A stretch of DNA of 64,000 bases, taken from the NCBI RefSeq assembly GCF_000473145.1, contig NZ_KI421500.1, forward strand, positions 3,541,225-3,605,224, read 5' to 3'. The stretch comes from Leisingera daeponensis DSM 23529 (GTDB lineage: Bacteria; Pseudomonadota; Alphaproteobacteria; Rhodobacterales; Rhodobacteraceae). Under the pieces are notes generated by a model. The model worked only from the letters and a program-made list of their open reading frames with translations, was not told the DNA's origin and did no database searches. Positions 25,607 through 34,527 of this stretch are shown here, piece after piece. Position numbers and translations under genes: made by a program. Position 1 is the stretch's first letter. Each line of letters begins with the position of its first letter.

Positions 25607-25788
25607 TGAGGGATGCGGGGACTGGCCGGGTCAGGCTCCGCACCGGCGCGTTCAGGCCGCCGCGCCACCCCGCCCTTGCCCGACTCACCTCTTCGGGCGC
25701 AGACTGGGGGACACCAGAAACCCGAGGGCGCCCCGGATTGCCGTTTGCCGCGCCCAGACCTGAAAATGCCGCCGGAGTGCGGGCCGCG

Positions 25789-25850
25789 CCGGCCCCGGTA
25801 TCACACTGGACCGTTCCGGCCCCGCTATGACACTGGCCATTCCGGCCCGA
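25789..25850. repeat. Two and a half tandem copies of a 26-27 bp unit upstream of the deacylase gene
   Basis: Unit 1 (25789-25815) and unit 2 (25816-25841) share CCGGCCCCG, TAT, ACACTGG and a terminal TT; a third copy begins CCGGCCCGA at 25842. The gap 25541-25911 otherwise contains the predicted ettA promoter and no convincing gene. The repeated ACACTGG could be a protein-binding half-site. Confidence 0.55.
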
Positions 25851-25911
25851 TGGCGGCGCAGACCTGAGCCAGAGCGGCCCGGGGCCCTTCACAGCACAGG
25901 AGGACCCTACG

Positions 25912-26379
25912 ATGATCGCCTCACGCCTGAAACATCATCTCGAGGCACAGGGCCTGCCGTTCGGCACCGTCCGCCACCCCTATACTGCCACTGCTGCGGA
26001 ATGCGCGGAATCGGCGCATGTGCCGGGGGATCACCTGGCCAAATCCGTGCTCATCCACATGGAGGAAGGCCCGGTTCTGGCCGTCGTGCCGTCCAACCAG
26101 ACGGTTGACCTGCACGCGCTGCAAACGATCATGGACCGCCGCCTGGGGCTGGCGCCGGAACATGAGCTGAACCAGGTCTTCGACGACTGCGATCCGGGCG
26201 CGGCGCCCTGCGTCGGCGCGGCCTATCATGTGCCCACCGTCATCGACGACAGCCTGACCGGCCTGGACAAGGTCTGGTTCGAGGCCGGTGACCACAAGAC
26301 GCTGATCGAAATGAAGGGCGACGATTTCGACACCCTGATGAAGGACGCCAAGCACGGTTCCTTCTGCACGGTCCACTGA
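25912..26379 (+). CDS. YbaK/EbsC-type aminoacyl-tRNA deacylase (155 aa)
   Basis: Single-domain trans-editing fold. Features are the N-terminal IASRLKHHLEAQGLPF, the segment AAECAESAHVPGDHLAKSVL with the conserved catalytic lysine, and the GAAPCVGAAYHVPTVIDDSL loop. Members hydrolyse mischarged Cys- or Ala-tRNA-Pro and related species; which tRNA is corrected here cannot be told. CAGGAGGA lies upstream of ATG 25912. It seems to stand alone. Confidence 0.85.
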   Translation: MIASRLKHHLEAQGLPFGTVRHPYTATAAECAESAHVPGDHLAKSVLIHMEEGPVLAVVPSNQTVDLHALQTIMDRRLGLAPEHELNQVFDDCDPGAAPCVGAAYHVPTVIDDSLTGLDKVWFEAGDHKTLIEMKGDDFDTLMKDAKHGSFCTVH

Positions 26380-26463
26380 CCCGCTCACGCGCGCGTCAGC
26401 GGCCCGCTGATCTGCCCTGCCGGCCGGCTGCCCCGATTCCCCGGGGCGGCGCCTGCCGGTGCG

Positions 26464-26724
26464 TCAGAAATCGAACAGATCTTCCAGGAAGTTCTTCTTG
26501 CTCTTCTTCTTGTACGGCTTGCTGTAGCGCGGATCGTGATGCCCGCCGCGTTCTTCATGGCGCGGCGGCTGCGGCGCGGCCTGCGCGGGCTGGGCGGAGC
26601 GTTCGATGATCTTGTCCAGCTCCCCCCGGTCCAGCCACACACCGCGGCACTGGGGGCAATAGTCGATCTCCACCCCAGCGCGGTCGGCCATGACCAAAGT
26701 GGTTCCGTCAATCGGGCACTGCAT
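26464..26724 (-). CDS. Zinc-ribbon (TFIIB-type) domain protein (86 aa)
   Basis: MQCPIDGTTL and DYCPQCRGVWLDRGELDKII are the two halves of the bacterial zf-TFIIB domain. A low-complexity linker (QPAQAAPQPPRHEERGGHHD) and a basic tail (YKKKSKKNFLEDLFDF) follow. Function unknown. The start was set at 26724 because AAGGAG sits 6 bases upstream of that ATG; the in-frame ATG at 26730 directly abuts the ribosome site and could not be used efficiently. Confidence 0.8.
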   Translation of the reverse strand: MQCPIDGTTLVMADRAGVEIDYCPQCRGVWLDRGELDKIIERSAQPAQAAPQPPRHEERGGHHDPRYSKPYKKKSKKNFLEDLFDF

Positions 26725-26877
26725 CTGCATCTCCTTCCTCAACTCCTGCCCTTCACGTGGGCAGTGCGGCTGTGCTGCGCAAGGCAACGGCAGCGCAAAA
26801 ACGCAGAATTTTCGGCTTTCCGCCCGTTTTCGCGCAGCTGACCCATGGTAAGCTGCCCCAAATCATGGAGGCAGCAG

Positions 26878-27483
26878 ATGAGCAGCAAAACCATCCAGGC
26901 AGGGGTCCTGGCCCTGATCCTCGCGGCGGCCCCGGCCCATGCCAGGGGCGGTGAGGGCGGTGGAGGCGGCGGCGGGCAAGGCGGCGGCGGCCAGAACAGC
27001 GGCCTCAGTTCGCAAACCACGCGGGCGGTTGTTGCCACCCTGACCCGCGGGTTCGACCGCTGCGGTGAGCTGCCGCAAGTCTACAAATTCGACTGCTACC
27101 GCCACACCTACAAGCTGGCGGCGCAGAAACTGGACAGCAACCAGTCCTATGCCGAAGCGGCCAAGGCGCTGGTGCAGGTCGAAGAAACCCTGACGCAGGC
27201 CGTGAAACAGAACCTCGACCCGGCGCAGTCGCCGGTGCGCAAGGGGCTGAACTATTACCGGGCGGTCAAGCCGGCCGCGGTGCCGCAGGTCAAACGGCAG
27301 GCGGAACGGGCGATGCAGCAGGCGGAAACGGTCCTGCTGCGCTCACCCGCGGACAAACAGGTTCACTATGCCCGCATCGCCGAGGCGGTGAATTCCAACA
27401 AGGTGCTGCTGCGCTCCGCGATGCTGCCGGGCGCCGCGGTGCGGCTGGCCTGGCACCTCCTGAAAAGGGCGGTGCCGGCCTGA
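26878..27483 (+). CDS. Secreted hypothetical protein with glycine-rich N-terminus (201 aa)
   Basis: A signal peptide (SSKTIQAGVLALILAAAPAHA) precedes a glycine-rich stretch of about 15 residues and then a helical, basic domain with two cysteines (FDRCGELPQVYKFDCYRHTY) that could form a disulfide in the periplasm. I do not recognise the family. GGAGG lies before ATG 26878. It is divergent from the zinc-ribbon gene and convergent with a stress protein gene. Confidence 0.65.
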   Translation: MSSKTIQAGVLALILAAAPAHARGGEGGGGGGGQGGGGQNSGLSSQTTRAVVATLTRGFDRCGELPQVYKFDCYRHTYKLAAQKLDSNQSYAEAAKALVQVEETLTQAVKQNLDPAQSPVRKGLNYYRAVKPAAVPQVKRQAERAMQQAETVLLRSPADKQVHYARIAEAVNSNKVLLRSAMLPGAAVRLAWHLLKRAVPA

Positions 27484-27501
27484 TCCTGCGCCGCCGCCGC
27501 C

Positions 27502-27909
27502 TCAGCGCACCACATGCACCGCGCAGGCCGCGTGGCGCACCACATGGCCCGACGTCGACCCCCAGAGAAAGTCCTGCATCGACGGGCGGTGCGAGGCGAG
27601 GATGATCAGGTCCGGCTTGTGCTGCTCGGCCCAGTCCAGGATGGTGCGGCCGGAATGGCCCTCGACCAGCACGCCCTCGGCGTTGGGCAGGGTCTGCGCC
27701 AGCCCGTCCAGCTCCGCCTGCAGCGCCTGCCGGGTGTCTTCCATGAAATCCGCGGGCACGTAGGAGATCGCATAGGCCGGGACCTGTTCGATCACATGCA
27801 GCAGCGTCACCTTGGCCCCAGGCGCCGAAAGCAGCCGTGCCACTTTCAGCGGCCCGGTGATATCGCGCTCCGGATCAAAGGAAATCGGCACCAGAACGTT
27901 ATGATACAT
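27502..27909 (-). CDS. Universal stress protein, UspA family (135 aa)
   Basis: Usp fold with the first strand NVLVPISFDPERD and the C-terminal LIILASHRPSMQDFLWGSTS. The glycines of the first half of the ATP motif (G-2x-G) are replaced by ASHR, so ATP binding may be altered compared with the Usp at 1152. ATG 27909 has GGAGG six bases upstream. A good FnrL box and a -10 lie at 27940-27981, predicting induction at low oxygen, as known for Usp genes in Rhodobacter relatives. Confidence 0.88.
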   Translation of the reverse strand: MYHNVLVPISFDPERDITGPLKVARLLSAPGAKVTLLHVIEQVPAYAISYVPADFMEDTRQALQAELDGLAQTLPNAEGVLVEGHSGRTILDWAEQHKPDLIILASHRPSMQDFLWGSTSGHVVRHAACAVHVVR

Positions 27910-27939
27910 AGGTCGCCTCCATTGCTTGAAACCTGAGTC

Positions 27940-27981
27940 AGAGTAGCGAGGCCCGCAGCGCCCTGCCTTGACCCGCGTCAA
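27940..27981 (-). promoter_or_regulatory. FnrL-activated (class II) promoter of the stress protein gene
   Basis: TTGAC-N4-GTCAA at 27968-27981 fits the FNR/FnrL consensus and is part of a larger perfect palindrome (CCTTGAC/GTCAAGG). TACTCT at 27945-27940 is a fair -10 hexamer. If transcription starts about 7 bases downstream of it, the box is centred near -41.5, the standard class II activation position. Confidence 0.65.
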
Positions 27982-28014
27982 GGCAGCGGCCGGCCCGCGG
28001 GGCGGGGCAGGGGG

Positions 28015-28338
28015 TCACGAGCCAAAGACCTCCGCCACGTCGTACATCACCGGCTCAAAGCTGCGGCACAGCTCATTGATCTTGCGGTTGCGCTCACGCA
28101 TTTCCGCGGTGCGCAGCATCGCCATGAAATCCTCCCGGCGGCGCCACTGCGAATAGTTGGCGATGCGGGTCTGGGCGTCATTCACGTGCAGACCGGCCGA
28201 AATGAAGCCGGGCTGCTTGGAGATGAACTCGCGATAGGCATCCTCCAGCGCCTCCAGCAGGTCCTGGCAGGTCCCGGGCGTCATCTCGAAGGTGGTGATA
28301 ACGGTCTGGATATCAGCGGTTTTTGCTATTTTGGGCAT
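28015..28338 (-). CDS. ABM/dimeric alpha-beta barrel domain protein (107 aa)
   Basis: Small ferredoxin-like fold of the antibiotic biosynthesis monooxygenase type: TVITTFEMTPGTCQDLLEAL then FISAGLHVNDAQTRIANYSQW. Many such proteins are cofactor-free monooxygenases, haem-degrading enzymes or simple dimer modules; the sequence does not decide. ATG 28338 was chosen because GGAGG lies 5 bases upstream. It precedes the stress protein gene on the same strand with 105 bases between, but the FnrL promoter in that gap suggests independent control. Confidence 0.72.
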   Translation of the reverse strand: MPKIAKTADIQTVITTFEMTPGTCQDLLEALEDAYREFISKQPGFISAGLHVNDAQTRIANYSQWRRREDFMAMLRTAEMRERNRKINELCRSFEPVMYDVAEVFGS

Positions 28339-28491
28339 TGGCTCCTCCGTTGACTGCCCCCAGCCTACGCCTGTTCGCGGCGAAAGCGCACGGGTTTTTT
28401 TCGCGCACATCCATAGGGGTCTTTCAGGCTGGTTAATACAATCTTAACCGTAAGGGGGAACCCTTTGCACACGCCAACCTGAGGCTCCGGG

Positions 28492-29151
28492 ATGAAACCT
28501 GCCCTTGCTGCTGCTCTTGCCCTGGCGCTGGCCCAGCCGGCGGCGGGCGGGGCGTGGCTGGAACAGCCGGGGCAGGGCTTTGCATCGGCCAGCGCCGCCT
28601 GGCGGCACAGCGGCCGCACCGCCGCGTATGAGCTGGGGTATTACGGCGCCTACGGGGTCACGCCCAAGCTGACCCTGGGGGTCGATTTGAACCGGAACGC
28701 GGATGTGTCGGGCCACGCGCTGTTCTTTGCCCGGCTCCCCTTGCATACCGGGCAGCGTGCCCGGCTGGCGGTGGAGACCGCGGCGGGCGGCAATCATGAC
28801 CGGGGCATGTGGCAGCTGATGCAGAGAACCACCCTGTCCTACGGGCGCGGCATCGAGACCGGCCGCGGGTCCGGCTGGCTGGCCATCGATGCCGCTTACG
28901 AGCTGCGCAACAGCGGTCTGGACGCGATCTGGAAGCTGGACGCCACCCTCGGGCTGAACCGTCCCGGCAAGGCCGCGCCGATGCTGCAGGCCGAGCTGTC
29001 CAAGCCGGAGGGCGGGCAGCTCACCTATGCGCTGACCTCCTCGCTGCGCTACCCGCTGAAGCAAAAGCGGGAGCTGATTGTGGGCTTGGAATACCGCCAG
29101 GCAGGCCAGCGCAGCCTTGGCCTGAAACTGGGCCTGTGGCAGAAGTTCTGA
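28492..29151 (+). CDS. Secreted protein, probable outer-membrane beta-barrel (219 aa)
   Basis: Signal peptide (MKPALAAALALALAQPAAGG) followed by alternating hydrophobic and polar strands rich in aromatic residues and glycine (AAYELGYYGAYGVTPKLTLG, LIVGLEYRQAG, SLGLKLGLWQKF). The terminal phenylalanine fits the C-terminal signature used for outer-membrane insertion. I do not recognise a family. It is followed 27 bases later by an FMN-type split-barrel gene, perhaps cotranscribed. Confidence 0.6.
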   Translation: MKPALAAALALALAQPAAGGAWLEQPGQGFASASAAWRHSGRTAAYELGYYGAYGVTPKLTLGVDLNRNADVSGHALFFARLPLHTGQRARLAVETAAGGNHDRGMWQLMQRTTLSYGRGIETGRGSGWLAIDAAYELRNSGLDAIWKLDATLGLNRPGKAAPMLQAELSKPEGGQLTYALTSSLRYPLKQKRELIVGLEYRQAGQRSLGLKLGLWQKF

Positions 29152-29178
29152 ACCCTGCGCCAAACTCAGGAGGTGCCC

Positions 29179-29670
29179 ATGCCCGCGCCCGTCCGCCCCA
29201 CCGATGACGACGCCCGCCAGCTGGCGCAAAGCCTGATGGCTGAGGCCCGCTTCGCAGCGCTTGGCGTGCTGCTGGAGGAGGGCACCCCGCTGGTCACCCG
29301 GGTGGCGTTCGGCCTGGACCCGCAGGGCGGCCCGGTCAGCCTGGTCTCGGACCTGGCCCAGCACACCCGGGCGCTGCGCAGGACCCCCGCCTGCTCGCTG
29401 CTGGTGGGGGAGCCGGGCGGCAAGGGCGATGCGCTCAGCCATCCCCGCCTCAGCCTGATCTGCCGGGCGGAGTTCCTCAGCCGCCAAAGCCCGGACCACG
29501 GCCCGCTGGCCGCGCATTACCTGCGCCGCCAGCCCAAGGCGAAGCTGTACCTGCAGCTTGCCGACTTCGCCTTTGTCCGGTTCCGGGTGACGGCGGCCTA
29601 TCTGAATGGCGGTTTCGGCAAAGCCTTCCATCTTGACGCCGCCGATCTGCAGCCGCCGCCCCGGCCCTAG
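29179..29670 (+). CDS. FMN-binding split-barrel protein, HugZ/PNPOx-like (163 aa)
   Basis: The pattern DDDARQLAQSLMAEARFAAL, PLVTRVAFGLDPQGGPVSLV, SDLAQHTRALRRTPACSLLV matches the pyridoxamine-phosphate-oxidase-like family that includes the haem-utilisation protein HugZ. The C-terminal haem-binding extension of HugZ is absent. ATG 29179 is preferred over GTG 29173, because AGGAGG (29168-29173) gives 5-base spacing. The stop overlaps the stop of the convergent beta-helix gene by 4 bases. Confidence 0.78.
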   Translation: MPAPVRPTDDDARQLAQSLMAEARFAALGVLLEEGTPLVTRVAFGLDPQGGPVSLVSDLAQHTRALRRTPACSLLVGEPGGKGDALSHPRLSLICRAEFLSRQSPDHGPLAAHYLRRQPKAKLYLQLADFAFVRFRVTAAYLNGGFGKAFHLDAADLQPPPRP

Positions 29671-31952
29671 GCGTCCATCCTCAGCAGCACCTGAACCTCG
29701 CCCTTCAGCGCCTCCTGCCAGCGCAGGCGGATTTCGTCGTTATTGGCGCCCTGCTGGGTATCGCAGTAGGGCATGCTGTAGCGGGTGCTGTTGCCGCCGG
29801 TGCGCACCGGCCCCTGCGGCACCACGCTGTCGACATAGCGCGCGTAGCCCTGAAACGGCAGCTGCCCGTTGGCCCTGACCGCCCAGGACGACGACGCCGA
29901 GGTCTGATTGTGCCGGATCCGCAAGGGGTTGGCGGTATGGGTGGTGACGTTGTGGTACATGTTGCCCTCGAACACCACATCGTTGGCGCGGGAGAAATCC
30001 AGGTCCGAAAAACTGGTATCCACCCGCTCCGCCCGGTCGATGCTGCCGTTGAGCGAGCGGAATTTGTTGCCGGTCACCGACAGCCCGTTCAGGTAATGGC
30101 CGCTGCCGTAGGGCTTGATCACGATATAGCTGAACCAGGGCGCCACGTCGCCGGACAGGAACACATTCGCAGTCACCGACAGCGCGCTGAAGGAGAAACC
30201 GGTGGTGAAATCCGGCGACGGGTCGCGCTCGTTGGTCCATTCGATAAAGCAGTTGTCGATGTAATTGTCCGACACCGTGGTGGTGCAATTGTTGGCCGCC
30301 AGCACCAGCCCGGCGGAGCGGACCCCGTTCGCCACGCTGTCACCCTGAAAGAAATGATTGCCCGTTACCGTGTTGTTGGCGCCTGCCAGCAGGGCGAAAT
30401 GGCGGAACTTGGTGGCGCGGTTGCTGCGCAGCTTGGCGTCATTGGCGTTCACGTTCAGGCCGATGCTGATGCGGTCCTCCACATCCAGCGGGTCTTCTGC
30501 CGAGAGGAACTGGCAGTTGTCGACCAGAATCCCCTGGCAGCCGGTCCCGGTCGAGGTGATGCCGCGGTCCTTGGGCCGCGAGAAAAAGCAGCCGTCCAGC
30601 GAGAACACCGACCCCGAGGGCGCCAGCCGCAGGGCGCTGCAGCGGGCATTGCACTGGAACTCGATGCCTTCCATGCCGAACTTGCTGAGCGCGCTGAAGC
30701 CGGCGAAATCCACCAGGTACTTGAAGTCGCGGAAGGTGAAGGTCTGGGTGCCCGCCGCGTCATAGAGCGGCGCGGTCAGCGTCAGCTCGCCGGCGCCGGT
30801 GTTCTTGGACTGCACGTAGATCTCGCGGCCGACCCCGGCGCCCTCCACCAGGGAGCCGACCCTGATATTGGCGATGTTGGCAACATTGGTCAGCTTGGTG
30901 GACCGCGAGGGGCTGTAGGTCGCCTGCGAGGTGACGGTATCGGTGTCCCAGGCGGCGCTGCTGGCGGCTTCGAGCTGGCCGTTGCGGATGATCCGGCGGG
31001 TGGCATAGGAGGTCTTGTTCGGCACCGCCGCCTGCATGTCCAGCGGTGCGGTCACGGTGATCTTGCGGCCCTTCAGGTCCAGCGATTCATGGTCCACGTT
31101 GTTCAGCAGGGCCTGAAACGCCTTCTTGAAACCCAGCTCCTCGTCGCCGAAGGCCGCCGCGTAAGAGGGAAAATCGAAGTTCTTCGTCAGCAGCAGCATC
31201 TGGCTGGCGGGCATCGACACGGTGCCTTCAAACACCGCTTCGTGGCTCAGCGACACGGTGCTGGCGAGGTGGAAGTCCCCCGCGGGGACCAGGATGCGGC
31301 GCCCGGCGGCGGCGGCATCGGCGGCCTCGAACGCGGCGGTGCAATCGGTGCTGCCGTCGCCCACCGCGCCGTAGTCGGTCACGTCCACAACGCTCAGCAT
31401 TTTACGCAGGAAGGCGCTGGTGATGTCGGTGATCTCGATATCGTCGATCCGCACGACACCGCCGTTGGCGCCAGTGAGGTCCAGCCCGAAATGGCCATAG
31501 GCGGCGGTGCGGCCCCAGGGCATATCCACGCCGGGGCGGTCGCCGCTGCCGACGATGCCGGTGACCTCAAGCACCCTGCCGTATTGGCTGAGCGCATATT
31601 GCATCCCGGATTCGGACACGCCGCTGATGTGGCTGCCGCCCGCCGCCGCCGCCCAGCCGGCCACGCGGACCGCGGGCAGCGCGCCGCTGACGGCCTTGAT
31701 TCGCACCTTGATCTGCAGATAGCAGCCCGGCTCCAGCGGCGTCTGGCCCATGAAGCGCAGCTTCTGGATGTTTTCGGTCTTCTGGATCTCCAGGCAGCCG
31801 CCGAAATCCGCATCCGCCGCCACAAAGACCGCGTTGGCGGCGCCGTCATAGGTGTCCGACCCGGGGGTGCCGTTGCCGCTGGACCAGACATTGAGACCTT
31901 CCGCAAAGGCGGGGGGCATCAGCTGCAGACCGTCGGTGATTGCCTTGTTCAT
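29667..31952 (-). CDS. Large right-handed beta-helix protein, pectate-lyase-superfamily type (761 aa)
   Basis: The first ~190 residues form a carbohydrate-binding-like beta sandwich (IQKTENIQKLRFMGQTPLEP, VVRIDDIEITDIT). Then comes VTDYGAVGDGSTDCTAAFEA, the classic start of the GH28-related/pectate lyase 3 domain, followed by parallel-helix coils rich in NN and GN turns (ANNTVTGNHFF, VTGNKF). No signal peptide is present, so export, if any, is by another route, or it is a phage-tail-like depolymerase. Catalytic residues cannot be assigned by eye. No phage or polysaccharide genes flank it. GGAAAGGG precedes the ATG. Confidence 0.75.
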   Translation of the reverse strand: MNKAITDGLQLMPPAFAEGLNVWSSGNGTPGSDTYDGAANAVFVAADADFGGCLEIQKTENIQKLRFMGQTPLEPGCYLQIKVRIKAVSGALPAVRVAGWAAAAGGSHISGVSESGMQYALSQYGRVLEVTGIVGSGDRPGVDMPWGRTAAYGHFGLDLTGANGGVVRIDDIEITDITSAFLRKMLSVVDVTDYGAVGDGSTDCTAAFEAADAAAAGRRILVPAGDFHLASTVSLSHEAVFEGTVSMPASQMLLLTKNFDFPSYAAAFGDEELGFKKAFQALLNNVDHESLDLKGRKITVTAPLDMQAAVPNKTSYATRRIIRNGQLEAASSAAWDTDTVTSQATYSPSRSTKLTNVANIANIRVGSLVEGAGVGREIYVQSKNTGAGELTLTAPLYDAAGTQTFTFRDFKYLVDFAGFSALSKFGMEGIEFQCNARCSALRLAPSGSVFSLDGCFFSRPKDRGITSTGTGCQGILVDNCQFLSAEDPLDVEDRISIGLNVNANDAKLRSNRATKFRHFALLAGANNTVTGNHFFQGDSVANGVRSAGLVLAANNCTTTVSDNYIDNCFIEWTNERDPSPDFTTGFSFSALSVTANVFLSGDVAPWFSYIVIKPYGSGHYLNGLSVTGNKFRSLNGSIDRAERVDTSFSDLDFSRANDVVFEGNMYHNVTTHTANPLRIRHNQTSASSSWAVRANGQLPFQGYARYVDSVVPQGPVRTGGNSTRYSMPYCDTQQGANNDEIRLRWQEALKGEVQVLLRMDA

Positions 31953-32359
31953 GGAAGTACCCTTTCCTGCTGCGCATCTCGCGTTCGGGGAAAAGGAAGT
32001 ACAGGAGCGGCGTTAAAACCTGCCAAGCGGTGCGTACGCTGCCCTGCGGTCAGGCGCTCTTGCCCGGCCTTTGCAGGAGGTTTAACGCGTTGATTTTACA
32101 TCCGCTTTACTGATTAACCATTTGGTAATCCAGAGGATGCACGGCGCGGTTTTGGCCGGTGGCCATCAGACGCTGCCTCTGGCCGCCGGCCGCCTTGCGC
32201 AGATCCGGGTAACGCGCCCCGGCCGGGCGCCGGACCATCGGGAGGCCCTGGCGCGCCAACCTGGCGGCCCGTTCCGGAGGGGGGCGGTCATACGCCGGAC
32301 GTTCGGGGAGGCGTCAGTGAACGCCGTCTCAGCATCATTGTTCAGGAAGGCCTCAAACT

Positions 32360-32389
32360 GAGAGCCGGTCACGGCTGCGACCGGCTCTC
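32360..32389. terminator. Strong hairpin in the lysS/beta-helix gap
   Basis: GAGAGCCGGTC at 32360-32370 pairs perfectly with 32379-32389 around an 8-base loop. No T-run follows on either side, so it may be a terminator remnant, a processing site or part of a small RNA. Confidence 0.4.
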
Positions 32390-32584
32390 TCACTGGGCTT
32401 GGGCCCGGAAGGCAGAAGAAAAACACTTACCCCCGCAAACAGAACACTGCGCATCTGCCAGACCCGGACCGTTTCTTAATGTTAGGACAAGGTGACGCCG
32501 CGTCAAAACATTTTTTTCGATTTGGTAATTTTATTGCGCACAGGACGGCCGCGGGCGGCTGTGCGCGACAGGGCCGAAACCGAA

Positions 32585-32607
32585 AAAGGGCGCGGAAAAC
32601 CGCGCCC
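32585..32607 (-). terminator. lysS terminator
   Basis: GGGCGCGG/CCGCGCCC with an AAAA loop (32588-32607); on the minus strand it is followed by TTTTT. Confidence 0.85.
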
Positions 32608-32631
32608 TAAAGGATTGTTGTTTAATGCAGA

Positions 32632-34275
32632 TCAGGCCAGCTCGCCCGCCAGCGCCTTTTCGATCAGGGCGATGGTCTCCTCGACCCCGTAAAGCGCGAT
32701 GAAACCGCCGAAGCGGGGGCCCTGGGAGGCGCCCAGCAGCACCTCGTAGATCGCCGAGAACCAGGCGCGCAGCGGCTCGAATCCGTGGATTTTGCCGATG
32801 GCAAAGACCACGGACTGCAGGAATTCCTCATCCGCGAAGTTCGCCTCGGGCAGCGGGTCGGTGCTGCCTGCGATCTCGTTCTTTTTCGCAATCGCGGCCA
32901 GCGCGGCTTCGGGAGATTTCAGCGCATCCGCCAGATCCTGCAGCGCTGCGCGCTCCTGATCGGTGGGCAGGCGGAACTGCTTGGCCGGCTTCACGAAGTC
33001 GTTGAAGTAGCGCACCGCAAAGCCCGCCGCCTGGTCCATGCCCGGATGGGTGTCGGGGGTGGCGTTCGGGGCGTATTTGTTGATGAAGCCCCACATGGTG
33101 GCCTTGTCCTCGGCGCTGGAAGCGGAGGCGAGGTTCAACAGCATCGAGAACGGCACCACCATATCCGACTGCGGCACCTCGCCGCCGTGAATGTGCCAGA
33201 CCGGGTTATTGAGCTGCGCTTTCAGGTCCTGCCCGTGGTAGGCGCGCAGCTGCTGGTGGTATTCGTCCACCGCCTTGGGGATCACGTCGAAATGCATCCG
33301 CTTGGCGGTCTTGGGCTTCTGGTACATGAAATACGCCAGGCTCTCGGTCGAGGCGTAGGTCAGCCATTCGTCGATCGAGACGCCGTTGCCGGAGGATTTG
33401 GAGATCTTCTGGCCGTTTTCATCAAGGAACAGCTCATAGGTGAAATGCTCCGGCGCGGGCACGCCCAGCACCCGGCAGATGCCGTCATAGATCGGCGTAT
33501 TGGTGGAGTGGTCCTTGCCGTACATCTCGAAATCGACTTCCAGCGCGGCCCAGCGGGCGCCGAAATCGGGCTTCCACTGCAGCTTCACGTTGCCGCCGGT
33601 GACCGGCAGGGTCCATTCCTTGCCGTCCTCGTCGTCGAAGGTGACGGTGTAGGTCTCGGTGCAGACCTTCTTCATCGGCACATAGAGAACGCGGCCGGTT
33701 TCCGGGTGGATCGGCAGGAAGATCGAATAGGTCTGGCGGCGCTCCTCGCGCAGGGACTTCAGCATGATCTCCATGATGTCGTCGTATTTCTCGACGGCGC
33801 GCTTCAGGATCTCGTCGAACTGGCCGGAGCGGTAGAATTCGGTGGCCGAGTAGAATTCATACTCGAACCCGAAGGTGTCCAGGAACCGGCGCAGCATGGC
33901 GTTGTTGTGGTGGCCAAAGCTTTCGTGCGTGCCGAACGGGTCCGGCACCGAGGTGAGCGGCTTTTGCAGATGCTCGGCCAGCGCCTCCTGGTTGGGGACG
34001 TTGCCCGGCACCTTGCGCATCCCGTCGAGGTCGTCCGAGAAGCAGATCAGCCGGGTCGGGATGTCCGAAATGGTCTCGAACGCCTTCTTGATCATGGTGG
34101 TGCGGGCGACCTCGCCGAAGGTGCCGATGTGCGGCAGGCCGGAGGGGCCATAGCCGGTCTCGAAGAGGACATAGCCCTTCTTGGGCGCGCCCTTGGCATA
34201 ACGTTTGAGAACCCGGCGGGCTTCTTCAAACGGCCAGGCTTTGCTCTTCAGAGCTTCTTCGCGCACATCAGACAT
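32632..34275 (-). CDS. lysS: Lysyl-tRNA synthetase, class I (547 aa)
   Basis: Class I LysRS, structurally unrelated to the common class II enzyme and typical of alphaproteobacteria, spirochaetes and archaea. HIGH-type motif [19 protein letters not shown] is near residue 35; KMSKS-type motif is [11 protein letters not shown]. The zinc/anticodon C-terminal domain completes the length. I set the start at ATG 34275 ([16 protein letters not shown]), because GGAGA is then 6-7 bases upstream; ATG 34278 and 34287 are alternatives. Confidence 0.94.
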   Translation of the reverse strand: MSDVREEALKSKAWPFEEARRVLKRYAKGAPKKGYVLFETGYGPSGLPHIGTFGEVARTTMIKKAFETISDIPTRLICFSDDLDGMRKVPGNVPNQEALAEHLQKPLTSVPDPFGTHESFGHHNNAMLRRFLDTFGFEYEFYSATEFYRSGQFDEILKRAVEKYDDIMEIMLKSLREERRQTYSIFLPIHPETGRVLYVPMKKVCTETYTVTFDDEDGKEWTLPVTGGNVKLQWKPDFGARWAALEVDFEMYGKDHSTNTPIYDGICRVLGVPAPEHFTYELFLDENGQKISKSSGNGVSIDEWLTYASTESLAYFMYQKPKTAKRMHFDVIPKAVDEYHQQLRAYHGQDLKAQLNNPVWHIHGGEVPQSDMVVPFSMLLNLASASSAEDKATMWGFINKYAPNATPDTHPGMDQAAGFAVRYFNDFVKPAKQFRLPTDQERAALQDLADALKSPEAALAAIAKKNEIAGSTDPLPEANFADEEFLQSVVFAIGKIHGFEPLRAWFSAIYEVLLGASQGPRFGGFIALYGVEETIALIEKALAGELA

Positions 34276-34527
34276 CATGTTCTCCATCGGCGGCGGTTGC
34301 GTCAGTTCTTCGGGGTGCCGCATGATCTGCCCGGATACCCTCTGTATCCGGCCCTTCCCTCTATTGTGCCGATGCAGCATGAGTCAATAATGCCGGCCCC
34401 GCCACAGCCGGGATTTGCGGCGTTGCGCCGCGCAAAATCCGGCGCTTGGGCGCAGGCTGTTATTGAACCTGCCCGCGGGCGTACCTATCCTGTCGGAGTG
34501 AATACTGCGCAAATAAGGATTTCGTCC

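Larger units (their letters stand above)
31953..32631. other. Long intergenic region between the beta-helix gene and lysS
   Basis: This 679-bp stretch contains the upstream region of the beta-helix gene, an imperfect palindrome (GATTAACCA/TGGTAATC, 32112-32130), a perfect 11-bp hairpin (32360-32389), an AT-rich patch around 32490-32535 with TGACG-N3-CGTCA, and the lysS terminator. A 75-codon reading frame (ATG 32137, stop at 32361 just before the hairpin) is present but has no recognisable domain and no good ribosome site; I do not call it a gene. Confidence 0.5.

Noticed and set aside
32122..32361. Small plus-strand frame ending right before a hairpin
   Set aside because: No recognisable domain and no proper ribosome site; kept only as a note in the intergenic entry.
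32785..34527. Very long open frame on the plus strand opposite lysS, continuous with the TerB gene
   Set aside because: It lies exactly antisense to lysS; the codon bias of a GC-rich gene leaves the opposite frame open. Only the part from 34528 matches a known family and has a ribosome site.
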